Shown here in pieces: positions 44,960 through 56,880 of a stretch of DNA of 64,000 nt. Position numbers and translations under genes: made by a program. Within the stretch, counting starts at the first letter, position 1. Every line of letters begins with the position of its first letter. The notes under the pieces were generated by a model. It worked only from the letters and a program-made list of their open reading frames with translations. It was not told the DNA's origin and made no database searches. Source of the stretch: Hirundichthys speculiger (Eukaryota; Chordata; Actinopteri; Beloniformes; Exocoetidae). The DNA lies in NCBI GenBank assembly GCA_018398805.1, contig JAGFBZ010000560.1, forward strand, positions 268,501-332,500, written 5' to 3'.

Positions 44960-47950
44960 ATGTCAATGATAGAAAAAGTCTTAATAAAGGGTTAATCTTA
45001 TTTTTGTGTATATTCTGTCACTGAAGTGTATTTTTAGTGAGAAGTGTAAAAATCTGCACTTTTCAGAGAGGATGCTGTTTCCCAGATGTGTTGCCAGATG
45101 TGTCTCTGTGAAAATGAACAAAAACTGTCAGGTGGTTACGTGACTTAAAGTTATTTTTTCCACTCTTTATTGTTTTTTTTTTTTTTTTCCTACAGCTACA
45201 TGGAGCAGGCACACTGAAATGTATATGTAAAAGAAATGAAATGGTAAATTAAAGGAGGGAATTGAGTCGTCTTTAAAATGACACTGCGGTTCCCTCTCAG
45301 TGGGGCTCCACAATAAGCTTTTTCTTTCTCATAAATACTCCTCCAGCTAATTCCCTCAAAATTTCAGTAACATTCGAGAAGGAAAGAAGAGAAATGTTTT
45401 TCTTTCATGGTTGGCTAGTGTCTGCTTTATATGCAAAATGATGTCTCACTAAATCCTGTTGGATTCAATCCGACTTGGAAGATTGTTGCTGATTGTTTCT
45501 GTTCTTGGAACACTGGAAAGTGAGTTTTTTTTTTTGTTTTTAATGTTTTGTTTTTCTCCAAATCCGAATCACTTCAGGATTTAAAAGCCCCTGACAGAAC
45601 GTAATTTTCACTTATCCATATTTTACAGTTCCTCAAAGACTAAAAACTCCGGTTTTATCATTTTTATTTGTCTGTCTGCAAAGCATGTTTTGCTTTTTTT
45701 TTTAAGTTCAGGAAACGTCTTTGATCAACCGAAATGTAACGTCGAGTTTATTTGGCAGCAGCGTCTCATCTAAAATAAAGTCCTTAAATATATCTATAAT
45801 CGTTAAACATGGCAACACTTAAGAGAAAGCAAATCCCTCAGTTTGTTCTGTCCTCATGCAGCCTGTCTGGACTGAAAGCAAAATGCCGGCAGCTTTGAAG
45901 TCTGGCTTCTTTGAAGGTTCTGCGTTGATGGGGAACCCAGCTTTTAATGAAGTGGGACACCTTATTACAGAGTGTCAAACGTCATGAAAGTTTTAACGTT
46001 ACCTGCAGGTCGGCTTCTAAAATCCCGTCCTCCAACTGTGTTTGTGTGAAACACCGGACTGCAAAAAAGCGGCAGATACTCTGAATACCAGGAGGCAAAC
46101 AACTCCCCTCTCTGATTTACCGCCGGCTGGGAGTCGCTGAACCGCGGAGACGCCGCAAAAAAATTCAAAAGCAGTGAACCGTACTATTAAGTGGACCTCG
46201 CTCCTTTTCTCCCCTATGAGTTGAACAGAGTTTTTCAGATGAACTTGGAGTCAACATCCGCGCCCCCCCCCGATTCCAAGCTCATTTGTCTGAAATCATT
46301 CGACAGTTTAGAAGCCTCTTGTGTTCATGGAAAAGTGTTTTCTTTGCAAATGCAATCTGTATCAATTGCACCGAAGGGATTAATTGCAGCTGAGGAGAAA
46401 AAAAAAAAAAAGAAACTCCGGATTTCCCCCGTTGATTCATATTTGTATTTTTTTTTTCTGATTTATTTTTTTTAAATTGAGCACCACAGGCATTCATTAA
46501 GGATAAACACTTTGACCCCTACACACCCCAGAGGTTTCAAACACTTCCCACCCAACCGAGTGATCAAATAGCTCTGAAAGTTTTCTCCCGCTCGTCTCCG
46601 TTAGCATTAACGGCCGAAAAAGGATGGCAGCTAATATCCCACTCCTCACTGAAATGTTGTAATTTTGTTTCCTTCCCTTCCCTCGGAAAGCCTGCACAGC
46701 TGAACAGCTTGGGGATTGTATTTTCTGGGAGGTAAATTGAATTGGCAGCTGCAGTGACAGTGATTTTCTTTGGCACTTTCAGTGGCACAGCAGAGTTTTT
46801 TTGGGAGAGGGGGGGGGGTGTATAGCCATGATCTGCTATGAAACTCATTTGAATATTTAAGTGTATCCATTAGCTGAACTGAATTAACTTTCAGGGCGAT
46901 ATCGAAGCGTGCCAGCACAGGCTGGTTTCATGTTCTCCTCTACAGGAAAGGGCTTGTAGAGCTTCGGTGTTACTGAGACTTGGAAGCATTAAGTGCTTTC
47001 AGCTAATTTTTGTCAGCGGTACAGTAGTGGTGTTTTCCTCATGTGTAGCTGACGTACAGATGGTTGCTGCTGAAATCACAGGGACGAGCTGAGGAAATGG
47101 CAGACATGAGTGTTGAAAGCAGCTCTGTCACACTACTACACCCTCAATTACTTGGTTTTTTTCTTGAAAGTGAGAGAATAATTCATTGGTGGATATCTTT
47201 GACACCGCTACCACAGAGGCAACTCGATACCATTTTGTTTTGATTCACTCCATATGGCGGTAAAATAGCTGCATGTGATTAAGTTGCGCCGTAGTTCATG
47301 ATGGAAGATGATAAAAGCCTGTAATTAATAGCCGGCGGTCTTTGTCGTTGCCACATGCTCATTATCTGTTAGCGAAGACGCCGTGTTGTGTGTCATACGA
47401 GAGGAAAATTAAGTTTGGGAGAGGCTCATTTTACATGTGATCCTTTTTTAAAAGAACTGAAATATCCCCATTATCAAATTACAACTCAATAACGGCAGAA
47501 GAGGATGAATTAACGATGCAACCAGCCGAATTAATCACTGACCTTCCTAGATCGTTGGAAAGCGTACGAGAGCAAGTGAGAGAAAGTGTCAAAACTCAAC
47601 TAGCAGAGCTGGAGATCTATCGACTTGATCCATCATTACTCCTCAGTCTTTGTTGAAAAACACCTAAAGATCTCACCAGAGTGCAACCGTTACAAGACTG
47701 TAGAGGAAATCGGTCAAGACCCGCCCTCATGCCTTCTACCTCCAACCACATGTTACGTTATCTGCATCTCCGTCCAGATGAACCAACGGCGCTCCAGTCA
47801 GGTTTCTAGTAGCCTCCTCCTTTTGTGTCTGCTAATAATCCTGTCAATATGCTATTTACTTCGATTGGCAAACCTGCTCATCAATAACGCACATACAGGG
47901 GGATGGAAAAACGGTTACCACTTTTATCCCGTCACTATGATGAAATAATA
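44960..47950. other. non-coding, no gene seen
   Basis: About 3 kb with poly-T and poly-A tracts (45173-45188, 46397-46412, 46448-46457). Bases 47260-47560 are rich in TTAAT/ATTAA motifs and could be a conserved non-coding element, unproven. Confidence 0.5.
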
Positions 47951-47958
47951 CGCTATCA

Positions 47959-48333
47959 CAGCCATTCCCAAACTTCAGAATACCAAGGCCCAATTTGAAA
48001 TGTGAAAAATCTCTGCAGCCCACCCAAACCTTTAATTACAACTGTGATCAACATTCAGGACTAGAAGTTATGTTCTGACATTAATGTAAGGGGTCAACAA
48101 ATAAGGTAACACTTGTCATATTAAGTTAAGATGACAGAATAATAACACTTAACTGGTTTGTTTTGTTACTTCTTAATGTTTTTAAATCATGTCGTTAATA
48201 TTTTGCAGTAATTAAAAACATATTTAAAAAAGATTGAGGATTTAAAACATATTTGTTTAATTTTAATGACCTCTCACGGCCCACCTGCAGTACCACAACG
48301 GCCCACCAGGGGGCCACACTTTGGGAATCACTG
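47959..48333. mobile_element. hAT MITE (CAG...CTG ends) with 8-bp target duplication
   Basis: The ends are CAGCCATTCCCAAACTT and the reverse complement of CAGTGATTCCCAAAGTG, the Charlie-like terminal repeat. The flanks are CGCTATCA (47951-47958) and CGCTATTA (48334-48341), one mismatch. The 375-bp interior, with two GGCCCACC blocks near the right end, is non-coding. Confidence 0.9.
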
Positions 48334-51174
48334 CGCTATTAAAGTTTTGTTGCAGTGACGAGCGGTTCATTCTGTCTGGTCTGCTGTTTCATCTTTATCT
48401 CAATTAAAGCCCAGCTAAGATCTGCAGGATTTCTAAGCTAAATGAAAAATATAATAATTTGATGAGCACATTCAGACGTGCATGGTTCTGTGACCTCACA
48501 GATGAGGTCGGAGCAGCTCGATCCAGCTCTCCCAGCTTTATCTGCATCGAGCTGGACACCGTGCTGCATTTACTGTCCCTCTGAAGTGTGTGGAACAAAG
48601 CTGTGGCGCTGATTTTTCAAGAGGCACACACATGGTGGGTGGTGGAGTGGAGCTGAGTAGCCCCCCTCCACCTCCTCCAACCCAGCCTCTATGAACACAA
48701 GAGTAAAGAAAGGTACAATGGGAGCGTCATCAAAACTCTGGGTAAACCAATGCCGACTTTTAAAAATGGAACAATTATGAATCCAGATGCCTTCAACAAA
48801 AACAAAACAAAAACTTTTTGTTCTTGTCTCATTTAATTTAATTGACTTTCCGTTCGGCTGTCATAGTCACCAGGCTCTTTGCCATCTGTGAAACCAAGGG
48901 ACATAAACAGATGTGAGAACGCAGAGCAGAATGTGATAAGTTGGAAGCAGCACAAACAGTTTGAAGAACAGATGTTTGTTGCATTGGGATCAAATATTTA
49001 TAAACAGTTTTTTTTTTTTTTTCCTGGGGCGTGCTAGTGTGATCAGAGGTGAACTTCAACCCCCCCCCACCTCTGTTTGTGGCATTAATGGAGACTAAAC
49101 AGTGCTGCGCTGCAACGAGCCTGCAGGGGGAACTGATTTCTCCTGAGCTTTTCCTGCGTCTCATATTGAAATGGTCAGCAGTGCTGATGCAGGCAGAAGC
49201 ACCGACACACTCAGACTTATGTTATGAAGTAAGAGCAAACTGGTTTCTTTCTACGGTCTTCGCCCACGCTGTGTTCTGCACCGTGATGTTGGCAATGTTG
49301 GAAATTCAAACGCATGCAAGTTTGCAGAAAAAGTTCTAGACTGGAGCTCAGACAACTCTAAAGCTCTTCTCCCTTATTTTGTTTTTCACCTTTCTCCTCA
49401 AAGGAAAAATGCATTAAAAAAAAAGGCAGTTGGTGGTCGTGGCAGATTTAGGGCACAGTTGATCTGTCTTGGTGTGTCATGCCGGAGCATTCAACACACA
49501 TTTATCAAGCACAAACGCCAAACAGCTTGGCTCTGGGGATTTATTGGGGCGTTTTTCACCGTTTTCTCACTTTGAACTGAACGGTCAATCAGAACTTTTG
49601 AGATTGATTCATTACATCTTGTGTTTTAGGATTATTTGGGGGAAAGTTCTGATGGGCCCACATCCCCTTTAGAGCTGGGGATGTTAAAAAGCTGCAATTC
49701 CTTGACTGGCCACTAGGTGATGGCTCCGAAACACAGCAAGTCTCTGACTACCAGGTTAAAATGCCCAAATTTACAACTTTTTAGAAAAGATGGTTCTGAG
49801 CTTAGAATAAATATTTAACAGCGCCTATTCTCACTTTAAAGATGAAGCATCTTGTTGCATTTGTGTTTTAACTGTACTGAAATAATTTGAATTTGATTCT
49901 TCTGGCTAAATCACAATTCCTGAACCTAATTTTGACATTTAGTTTAGATTCTCGTCAGGATTACCTCAATCGTGGGATAATCTATTGCAGGTGATTGTGC
50001 AGAATCTATATCATAATTTGTTAAATTCCCACCCAGGGCTCACGAACGAACATTTCAGGTTTTCCATAAACCTGCAGACATGTCGTTCCTTCCCTCTATC
50101 CTTCGTTGTCCTCTCCCCGTCTTCCATCCCTGTGTCACCCCGGCGCTTCACTCTCACTTTAGCACTAGAAACCCCCTCCCCTCCTCCCCTCTCTCCCCCA
50201 TATATCCCCCCCCCCCCCCACCCTCCGTCTCCAGTGGTTGCTGTGGTTACAGTTTGTTCTGCTCATCAAGCGCCTGCTGTGCCTAAACAGTCTGTCAACA
50301 GTTTAATTACTCATCCTTTCATCCTTCTTCCTTTACTTATTCACCTCACACTTGTTCCTTCCTTCAACTAGTGAGTTGAAGTGTCAGTTTGATTTTCATC
50401 ATTATTCAATTTTACCTCAACTTCCTTCCCTTTTACTACCTATTCCTTGTTTTTGTCACGGCATCCCCCTTTAATTTCCCCCTTTGTATGAGTAACAGTC
50501 TAATTACTCAACCTTTTTAGCGTTGACTGACATCAGCTCGTTCGGTTCATTCATCTGCTCCTTCACACCCGTCTCTGTCCTGCTGCATCGCTGCTGCTTC
50601 ACCGATGCAGTTTTTCTCCTTTATCCCGGCTCCGTTATCAACCCCTCTCAAGTGTCATCTAGCGCCTTTTCGTTAGTCATTACTCTCCACGTCCCTCCAG
50701 TGTTCCCCGCTATCTTAAACAGTCTGGTAATTACTCTTCATCAAGCCTCTGTTCCTTGTTGACGGTGGCCTTGTGCTCCATCCCTCCGATCCTTCAACCG
50801 TTCTCCAGCGGCGCGACTTTTCACGTCCCCTCTTTCGCCGCTTCATCCATCGTTCATCCATCGGTTCATCCATCAAATGCCCTTCTCCTGACAGATACCA
50901 TCTTTCCTCCCGTAGTTTCAAACCTCTCACTTGTATCGAAAGCTGGTTAAATCAAGAAGGTGTCTGACATTCTCCATCTATCATTTCTCGATGTCTAATT
51001 ATTCATCTGTTTCAAGTAATTATCCATGATGTTTGCAGCTATCACATTTGGCCACTGTTTTCTTGATCTTGATCATTTAACACCCCCCCCCCCCCCCCCC
51101 AGCTTAATCCAGCTGCCTTTTTCCTTTCAGAATTGAGAAACCATAACAAGCCTCTTGCTCTTATTTGTGTTATC
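48334..51174. other. non-coding, no gene seen
   Basis: About 2.8 kb. It has a C-rich block at 50160-50222 (C13 at about 50207-50219) and a pyrimidine-rich stretch 50060-50950 that yields overlapping low-complexity frames. A C18 run lies at about 51083-51100. Confidence 0.5.
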
Positions 51175-51598
51175 TAGGGCTGTAGCCATAAACTAATCTT
51201 ACGATACGATACACGATATTCAGCTCACGATACGATTTATATCGATATTCATCTTACAATACATTTACATCACTTTCCGAAAGATTTTAAAGGGACAAAG
51301 TGATTTTGTGAGTGTTCCAATGACTTTGTTTGAATTAATTGAACTGAAAGCATCAATTACACATTATATGGCTGACAGGCAGCTTGTAAATGCTGGACAA
51401 AATGAATAAAAGATTTGTTGAGAAAAATAGTTTCATTTATTTAAACTGTGCAAATTGTTGCTTGCAAGCTTTTAAAGGTGGGGCACGGGGGTTTTGAAAG
51501 ATGTTTAGAATATCGTTACCCGTGGCTTAAAAATCGATACTCGATACTTGATAAAATATCGATATATATCGCGGTATCGATAAAATCGCTCAGTTCCA
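51175..51598 (-). mobile_element. hAT-like non-autonomous element, ATCGAT-rich ends (copy 2)
   Basis: It begins TAGGGCTGTAGCCATAAAC and ends AAAATCGCTCAGTTCCA. It is the inverted paralogue of 701-1123. The flanks GTGTTATC (51167-51174) and GTGTTGAC (51599-51606) match at 6 of 8 positions, a worn target duplication. Non-coding. Confidence 0.8.
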
Positions 51599-52914
51599 GT
51601 GTTGACGCAGTGTGCATTTGTTTTATTTAATTAACCTGTAATTGACCAGGAAAGTCTTGTGATTTGCAGATCTCTTTTTCCAGGGAGTCTTGGCCAAGAC
51701 GGCAGCATTGGTTAAGAGTTTTATTCTGTGAATTGGCAGCCGTCAGTCTCTTGTTATAGTGAAGTAACTCAGGCTCCACAGGCCATCGGTGTTAAACCAC
51801 TACATTGTTGTGTGGTGCATGGTTTGTTGTAGCCACTCATGGTTTGACCTGTGCAGCATTTCCCTGCCACTGAAGTCGGCTGCTTCTCCACGCCGTTCGG
51901 GCGACCCGACGACTTCACTGCAACAACCATCGCTGTTTAATTTCACCGATTCTGTGATCATCTTTGGACGCCATCAGCTTTTTTAAACTGCAACAAACGG
52001 TCGATTGACATGGCTTCCTTTCCTCCACGCCTCTATTCACTTGCCAGTCTGTTCGTTCTGGCATTGCTTCTGCTCAGAACAGTGGGCATCCCATCTGTTC
52101 CTCTCCAGCCTGAGAACGGCGGCCACCCTCGCTAACAACGAGCCACGTGGCGCATTAGCAAGGTAATTGAGAAAGCGTTCGCTCATTGTGCCTTCTTTTC
52201 ACTTTGAACCAGATGACACTTTATCTGCTCTGTATGCTTGGAGCACACGACCAGGAGAGAAAAGTCAATTATAGAATTTTGATTTGGTTAATGGAAATCA
52301 AAAGGCCTCTTTGTCACACTTGAAAACATTATCGGCCTTTCGGGCTCGGTGCTGCTCCGGTTCAAAGCCGGAGTCAGAACCGCTGTAAATGATCAGCTGA
52401 GAAAACAATGAACCTCGTCTTGGTTATTCAGAAAGATTGTTGTTCATAAAAATAACTCCGACCGTCGTGTCTTAATTTAAATCGAATCAGCTTTTGTTTC
52501 CAGGGTAATTACTTCCTTTTAGGTAGACTATGAGTTGTACGTCTTAATTGGCACATGTACTACATGGAGAAGCCCCTTGGTACTCCAAATTCCCCTTGTA
52601 GCGTTCCTCTAAATAGCTCATTACTGGTGTTGGTGATCTTTAGCAGACTTTTTGGGGTCATGTAAGACTAATTGTAGCCGGTGGTACGGCAAGAGGAAAC
52701 AACATACTGGTGGCCATCTGTTCATTTTAATTATTTGTTTCATCGTCTTTCTGTTTTCATGTTCCCTGTATCAAATCTTTTTTTTTTTTTATTTAAATTA
52801 CTGTAGCCTACATGAGCCTCTGGTTGACATTTATCAGCATGTCATTCATGCGACGTCTCTTTGTGTTGTCACTTCATCATCAATCCTTGACTTATTCGTT
52901 AGTGCGTCTCCAAT
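51599..52914. other. non-coding, no gene seen
   Basis: About 1.3 kb. Bases 52140-52560 are unusually free of simple repeats and rich in TAATT motifs, so they may be regulatory. No exon seen. Confidence 0.45.
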
Positions 52915-53393
52915 TAGGGATGCACATGGTTAACCGATAACAGTAACTCTAACCGATTAATACTAGCGGTCAATTTTGTTTTTAAGCTACGTAATTCAAT
53001 CAACTCCAAGCAACAGGCCTCTGATTGGTCAATTCTACATCCGTGTAGAAAAGAGCGCGTCATCGAAAAAATGAGGAAGTACCCACATCTGTACGATTCT
53101 GGTTCTCCACACTACAAAGACAGCACATATTCTAGTAATTCATGGAGGGAGATAGCGATGAATGTGGGTCTGGATACGGCCGAGACGGTGAGGAAGTGGA
53201 AAAACGCAAGAGATAAGTTTACCTAGTTCGTGATTGTCGCTCTTGCGTTGTGGCGTGGAATAACATAGCGGAGACCGCGCTAGTATAAATCAAAAGTGAC
53301 GGCGGCATCTCTGCGACAAGCTGACGGCGACACATTGCCGCGAGAATGTAGGGTTATGGGTATGGTTAAAGGGCGTGGTGGTGGCCATCCCTA
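52915..53393 (+). mobile_element. transposon remnant with MADF domain
   Basis: It begins TAGGGATGCACATGG and the right end is the reverse complement of TAGGGATGGCCACC, a short inverted terminus. A MADF reading frame (53044-53226) lies within. MADF proteins accompany PIF/Harbinger transposases in fish, but the YAGGGATG ends also resemble hAT. No 3-bp or 8-bp duplication is clear. Superfamily left open. Confidence 0.55.
53044..53226 (+). pseudogene. MADF (Myb/SANT-like) domain fragment
   Basis: The frame reads CRKERVIEKMRKYPHLYD, then HYKDSTYSSNSWREIAMNVG and VRKWKNARDKF, ending at TAG. The spacing of Tyr-Pro-x-Leu-Tyr-Asp, S-W-x-E-I-A and K-x-W-x-x-x-R-D-x-F/Y is the MADF signature. It is one exon's worth; no downstream transposase is seen. 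Confidence 0.82.
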
Positions 53394-53439
53394 TGGGTAC
53401 CCTGATGTCATGTGTGTTTTAGTGTCCATTTGTCATCTA

Positions 53440-54005
53440 CAGTGATCCCTGTCACTTTGGGAGTAGGGTAGTGCAGAAATGAAAACGGATGGTTTCGTGA
53501 AGAAAATTATGGGTAATGTGTGTGTGTGTGTCGTGGGAGGCAGAAGAAAACGGGTTAGATGAAAAGTGGTAGTGAGCATCAACAGCAGCCCAGCGTGTAT
53601 AGATTTACATTCTCTGTTAACCGACAGGAGCCCAACAATACAACCTGTGTGATGTTACAAGTTCCTGCAGTGCCAGAATAAAGTGCTCGTTCCATGCAGA
53701 GAAAACTGGACTTTTTGTTTTGTTGTTGTTAGCGTGTTAGCCACTAATTACGAGCCAAAAATAGCACAATACCAGCTGTTTGTTTACTACGGTTCAGAGA
53801 CCAGAGGCTGTGAAGGAAACAGAAAGACCACAGTTGAGCCTTTGTCTTGTTTCGCTGCAGTGACTCGCTACTTTTTTGGGGGTTTTAAACATATTTTAAA
53901 CACATTATTTAGGCTCGGGGGGGGCTCCGGCTCCAGATAGCGGATTTTGATTGTCACGGGGGGGGGCGCCGGTCCCCATTAACCGCGAAAAATAAGGGAT
54001 CACTG
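53440..54005. mobile_element. pogo/Tigger-type MITE, TA target
   Basis: The ends are CAGTGATCCCT and AGGGATCACTG, flanked by TA at 53438-53439 and 54006-54007. The right subterminal sequence ATTAACCGCGAAAAATAAGG is the classic Tigger-like extension. The left repeat is cut short after 11 bases. Non-coding interior. Confidence 0.8.
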
Positions 54006-55969
54006 TACCTCATCTTAGCCTTCAGTCCCCATGACTGTCTCCTGTCGCCCCGCCCTCTCTCTTCCTCATCTTCCTGCCCCCCCCCCCCACCCCGCCTGCT
54101 CCCAATCTCCATTTCTTTCTCATCACCCTCTTATCCTCTTCCATCCAGTCAGTCTGATCTCATGTGTCAGTGTGCCAGATCTGTTGGTGTTTGCGCGCCC
54201 TCACACACGGCTTACGTAAAGAGCCTCAAATGAAGGGAGGTTGGGACTGTGCTCTGCAGCCGGTGCTGCCCCCCCCCCCCCCCCCCACCACCACCACCAT
54301 CACACCACACACTCATCCTGCGCATCCGCGCAATCCGACAATGATGCACACACGACACGCCAGGTGAGATTACATTAAGGCTGGGCGATGAAAGCCGAGC
54401 TGAGACGCACCTAGCGAGTAATCTGATACCGGACAGCTGGCTGTGACACACAGAAAGTGACACGGGCCTCAGCTCGGTGGAGGTATGCGGAGGAGCAAAT
54501 AGGTGTATGAGGATTAAAAGTGATGAGGGAAGCTCACTGTCAGCTGTGCCATATGGGAGATTTGAACCTATGTGTGTGTTCTGTGATATTTGCCTCCGAT
54601 GTCGTCTTTTTTTTTTGTTTCCTTGAACACACATCTGTTCATTATTCACAGCCCCGAGTGTGTCTGAGTGAGGAAGAAGAGCTCTGCTCTCCCAGTCCAG
54701 TGAGTGCATGTGTTCACCGCAGTGATGTACTCAATGATTCAGCACAAGAGAGCTAACCATGCAGATATGAGTTCACCTCTGCTGGACCGCTACACGCTGT
54801 GAAGGTGTGTGCGTGTTGTGTTTTTAAACTGCACGGACATTACCTTTTCCGTCTGTGCGGCTCTATAATCCGAATCAGCTCCACATGTTATCCAGGTTTA
54901 AGTGTGCATGTGTGTATGCGTGTGCACACGTGTGTGTGTGAATGTCAGAGTTTAGCACAGATCTGGCCCCAGGTGTTTCTGCTTATGCGAGGCCAGCGGG
55001 GGGGGGCTAGGTGGGCTGTGCGTTAGCGCTGAAACCTGTCCTTTCTCCCCTCTGCACTCAAACAATCCAGCGCACATCAAACGGAGGCGGATGTAGGTCA
55101 GCGAAGAGCTGAAGAAATCCCAATCCTGCGGTATCCTCTTAGGCTCTTATTGATAAAGAGAACCTGGAAAATCCCGAATTACTCGCTCAATCCTGGCCTG
55201 GTATTCCCAAAGTTGGAAAAAGATCCAAGAATCCACTCTGCTTAAAATCCGATTTGTGGCGTCTTCGTATGATTTCCTCATGGCTTTGTTGAATTATTCT
55301 GTCTCTCCAGCAGTTCAGTGGGGGGGTGCAGGTCTCCTGCCTCTTCCTCCTCCACCTCCCTTCCTTCACGCCTTTCTTTTTTTTTCCCCCTCTCCTATCT
55401 CTTATTCAGACATCAGGCTCGCTGACTTTCTCTCCCGTGTCTTCATTCTTTCGCGTCTCCTCCGTCCCTCCTTTAGTCCCGTGTCTTCCCTGTTCTCCCA
55501 GCAGTGATTTCCAGTCTACTTTGATCCACGTTTGCTCTCCCACGCTGAGTTCGTTGGGGGTTTTTTTTTTTTTTGACCTTGGAGCGAAGTCTGTTGAAGG
55601 AGATTTGGCTGTGAACTGGTCGAAGGGGTTTGTAGAAACCTAAAACGAGATGTGAAGTGTGAAAATGCTGAATTGTTCAAACTGGACAGACCTTTTGTTT
55701 TTTTTTTTTTTTTTTACTCCACACCCAGCTGTCCTGCTCCTTCCCTCCATCCTTCTTTCTACAACCTCTATTGTCTTTCACTCCCCCCCCCCCCCCATGG
55801 CCCCACCCTACCTCCCCTCCCCTATTTTATTTTATTATTTTTTTCCAACCCCTCCTCGCTGCCTCTCACCTGTCTGTCAAACAGAATCAATAGCTGTGAG
55901 ACCTTAACGCTTCCCAGCAGGCTGTATTGGCTTATTGTTGCGCAAGCACACTCACGAGTACACACGCGT

Positions 55970-55972
<3 letters not shown>

Positions 55973-56003
<31 letters not shown>
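55973..56003. repeat. (CA)n microsatellite
   Basis: An uninterrupted CA run of about 15 units, with CG-interrupted repeats on both sides. Confidence 0.95.
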
Positions 56004-56005
<2 letters not shown>

Positions 56006-56149
56006 GCAGCCGTGCAACACTCTGACACATCCACACACCTCCACAGTCGCCACCGCCACACGCACAATCCAGTAAGTAGTCATGCAGTGATACTTTACTG
56101 CAAGCTCACACAGCCTCTGGATCTGTGTGCATGCCTTCCTCTGTCTTCA

Positions 56150-56199
56150 AACACACACACACACATGGACACACACACACGGACACACACACACACAGC
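56150..56199. repeat. interrupted (CA)n with GGACACAC units
   Basis: Short CA runs separated by TGGACA and CGGACA spacers, a small minisatellite-like array. Confidence 0.85.
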
Positions 56200-56641
56200 C
56201 TAATGAAACAACTGGGCCATTGATCAGCATCATGAATGTCGGACAGTTAAAAAGTCCCCCCTCCCAACGCTGCTCTGTAGCCTGTCAATCAAACTCTGAA
56301 AGCCAACATCTTGGGAGGGGTGGGGGGGTGGGGGGGTAAAAATAAATAAATAAATAATAAAAATCTCATTATCTTGCGCTCTCTCTTTAGGAGTGTGCAT
56401 ATGCATCACTGCGGCAGCTACATACGTGTAGTTTCTCCTGCATTAATACGTTCTCATCAGTCTCTCTTCACTTTTCCTCTCGACTATCGCAGCACCGATA
56501 TTCAACCGTTTTCTAAGTCTGCTTGTCATTCTTTCTCCCTTTTGACATGACACCCCCCTCTGTCTTTATTTTCTTTCTTTTTTGACCCCCACCCCCCCCC
56601 CACCCCCCTCCCGTGCCGGATGAAAAGGTGGAATTACTAAC

Positions 56642-56880
56642 CTTGTTTTCCGGATCATTCCACCGTGACTCGCGGAGCGGTCACATCTCCGTCTCCGTGG
56701 CTCTCGCTCTTTCTCAGCTCCGCGGAAAAAACACCCATCTCTCCCTCTCTTTCCTCTGTCTCTGTCTATCCCCCTCTCCCTCTCCCTCCCCTCCCATCGG
56801 TCGTCCCTCCGCTCGGTCTCGACAGCTGCAGCGCTCTGTCTGCCTCCGCTGTCGCTCTTCCGTCAGGCTGTAGGCTGATT
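56642..56880 (-). promoter_or_regulatory. candidate CpG-rich 5' untranslated exon or promoter of lrfn4
   Basis: Read on the minus strand, this block is GC- and CpG-rich (GAGACCGAGCGGAGGGACGA, CCGCTCCGCGAGTCACGG). It ends at a good donor, ACAAG/GTTAGT. No other block upstream of the lrfn4 start has this look. If right, the 5' intron is about 20 kb. There is no direct link to the coding exons in the sequence. Confidence 0.3.

Larger units (their letters stand above)
54006..56641. other. non-coding, simple-sequence rich
   Basis: C runs at 54081-54089 and 54271-54287, a T run at about 55698-55715, and (CA)n tracts at 55973-56003 and 56150-56199. Frames across these are low-complexity artefacts. 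Confidence 0.55.

Noticed and set aside
55652..56203. 183-codon frame across poly-T and CA repeats
   Set aside because: Generated by (CA)n and pyrimidine runs (THTHTHTH); not coding.
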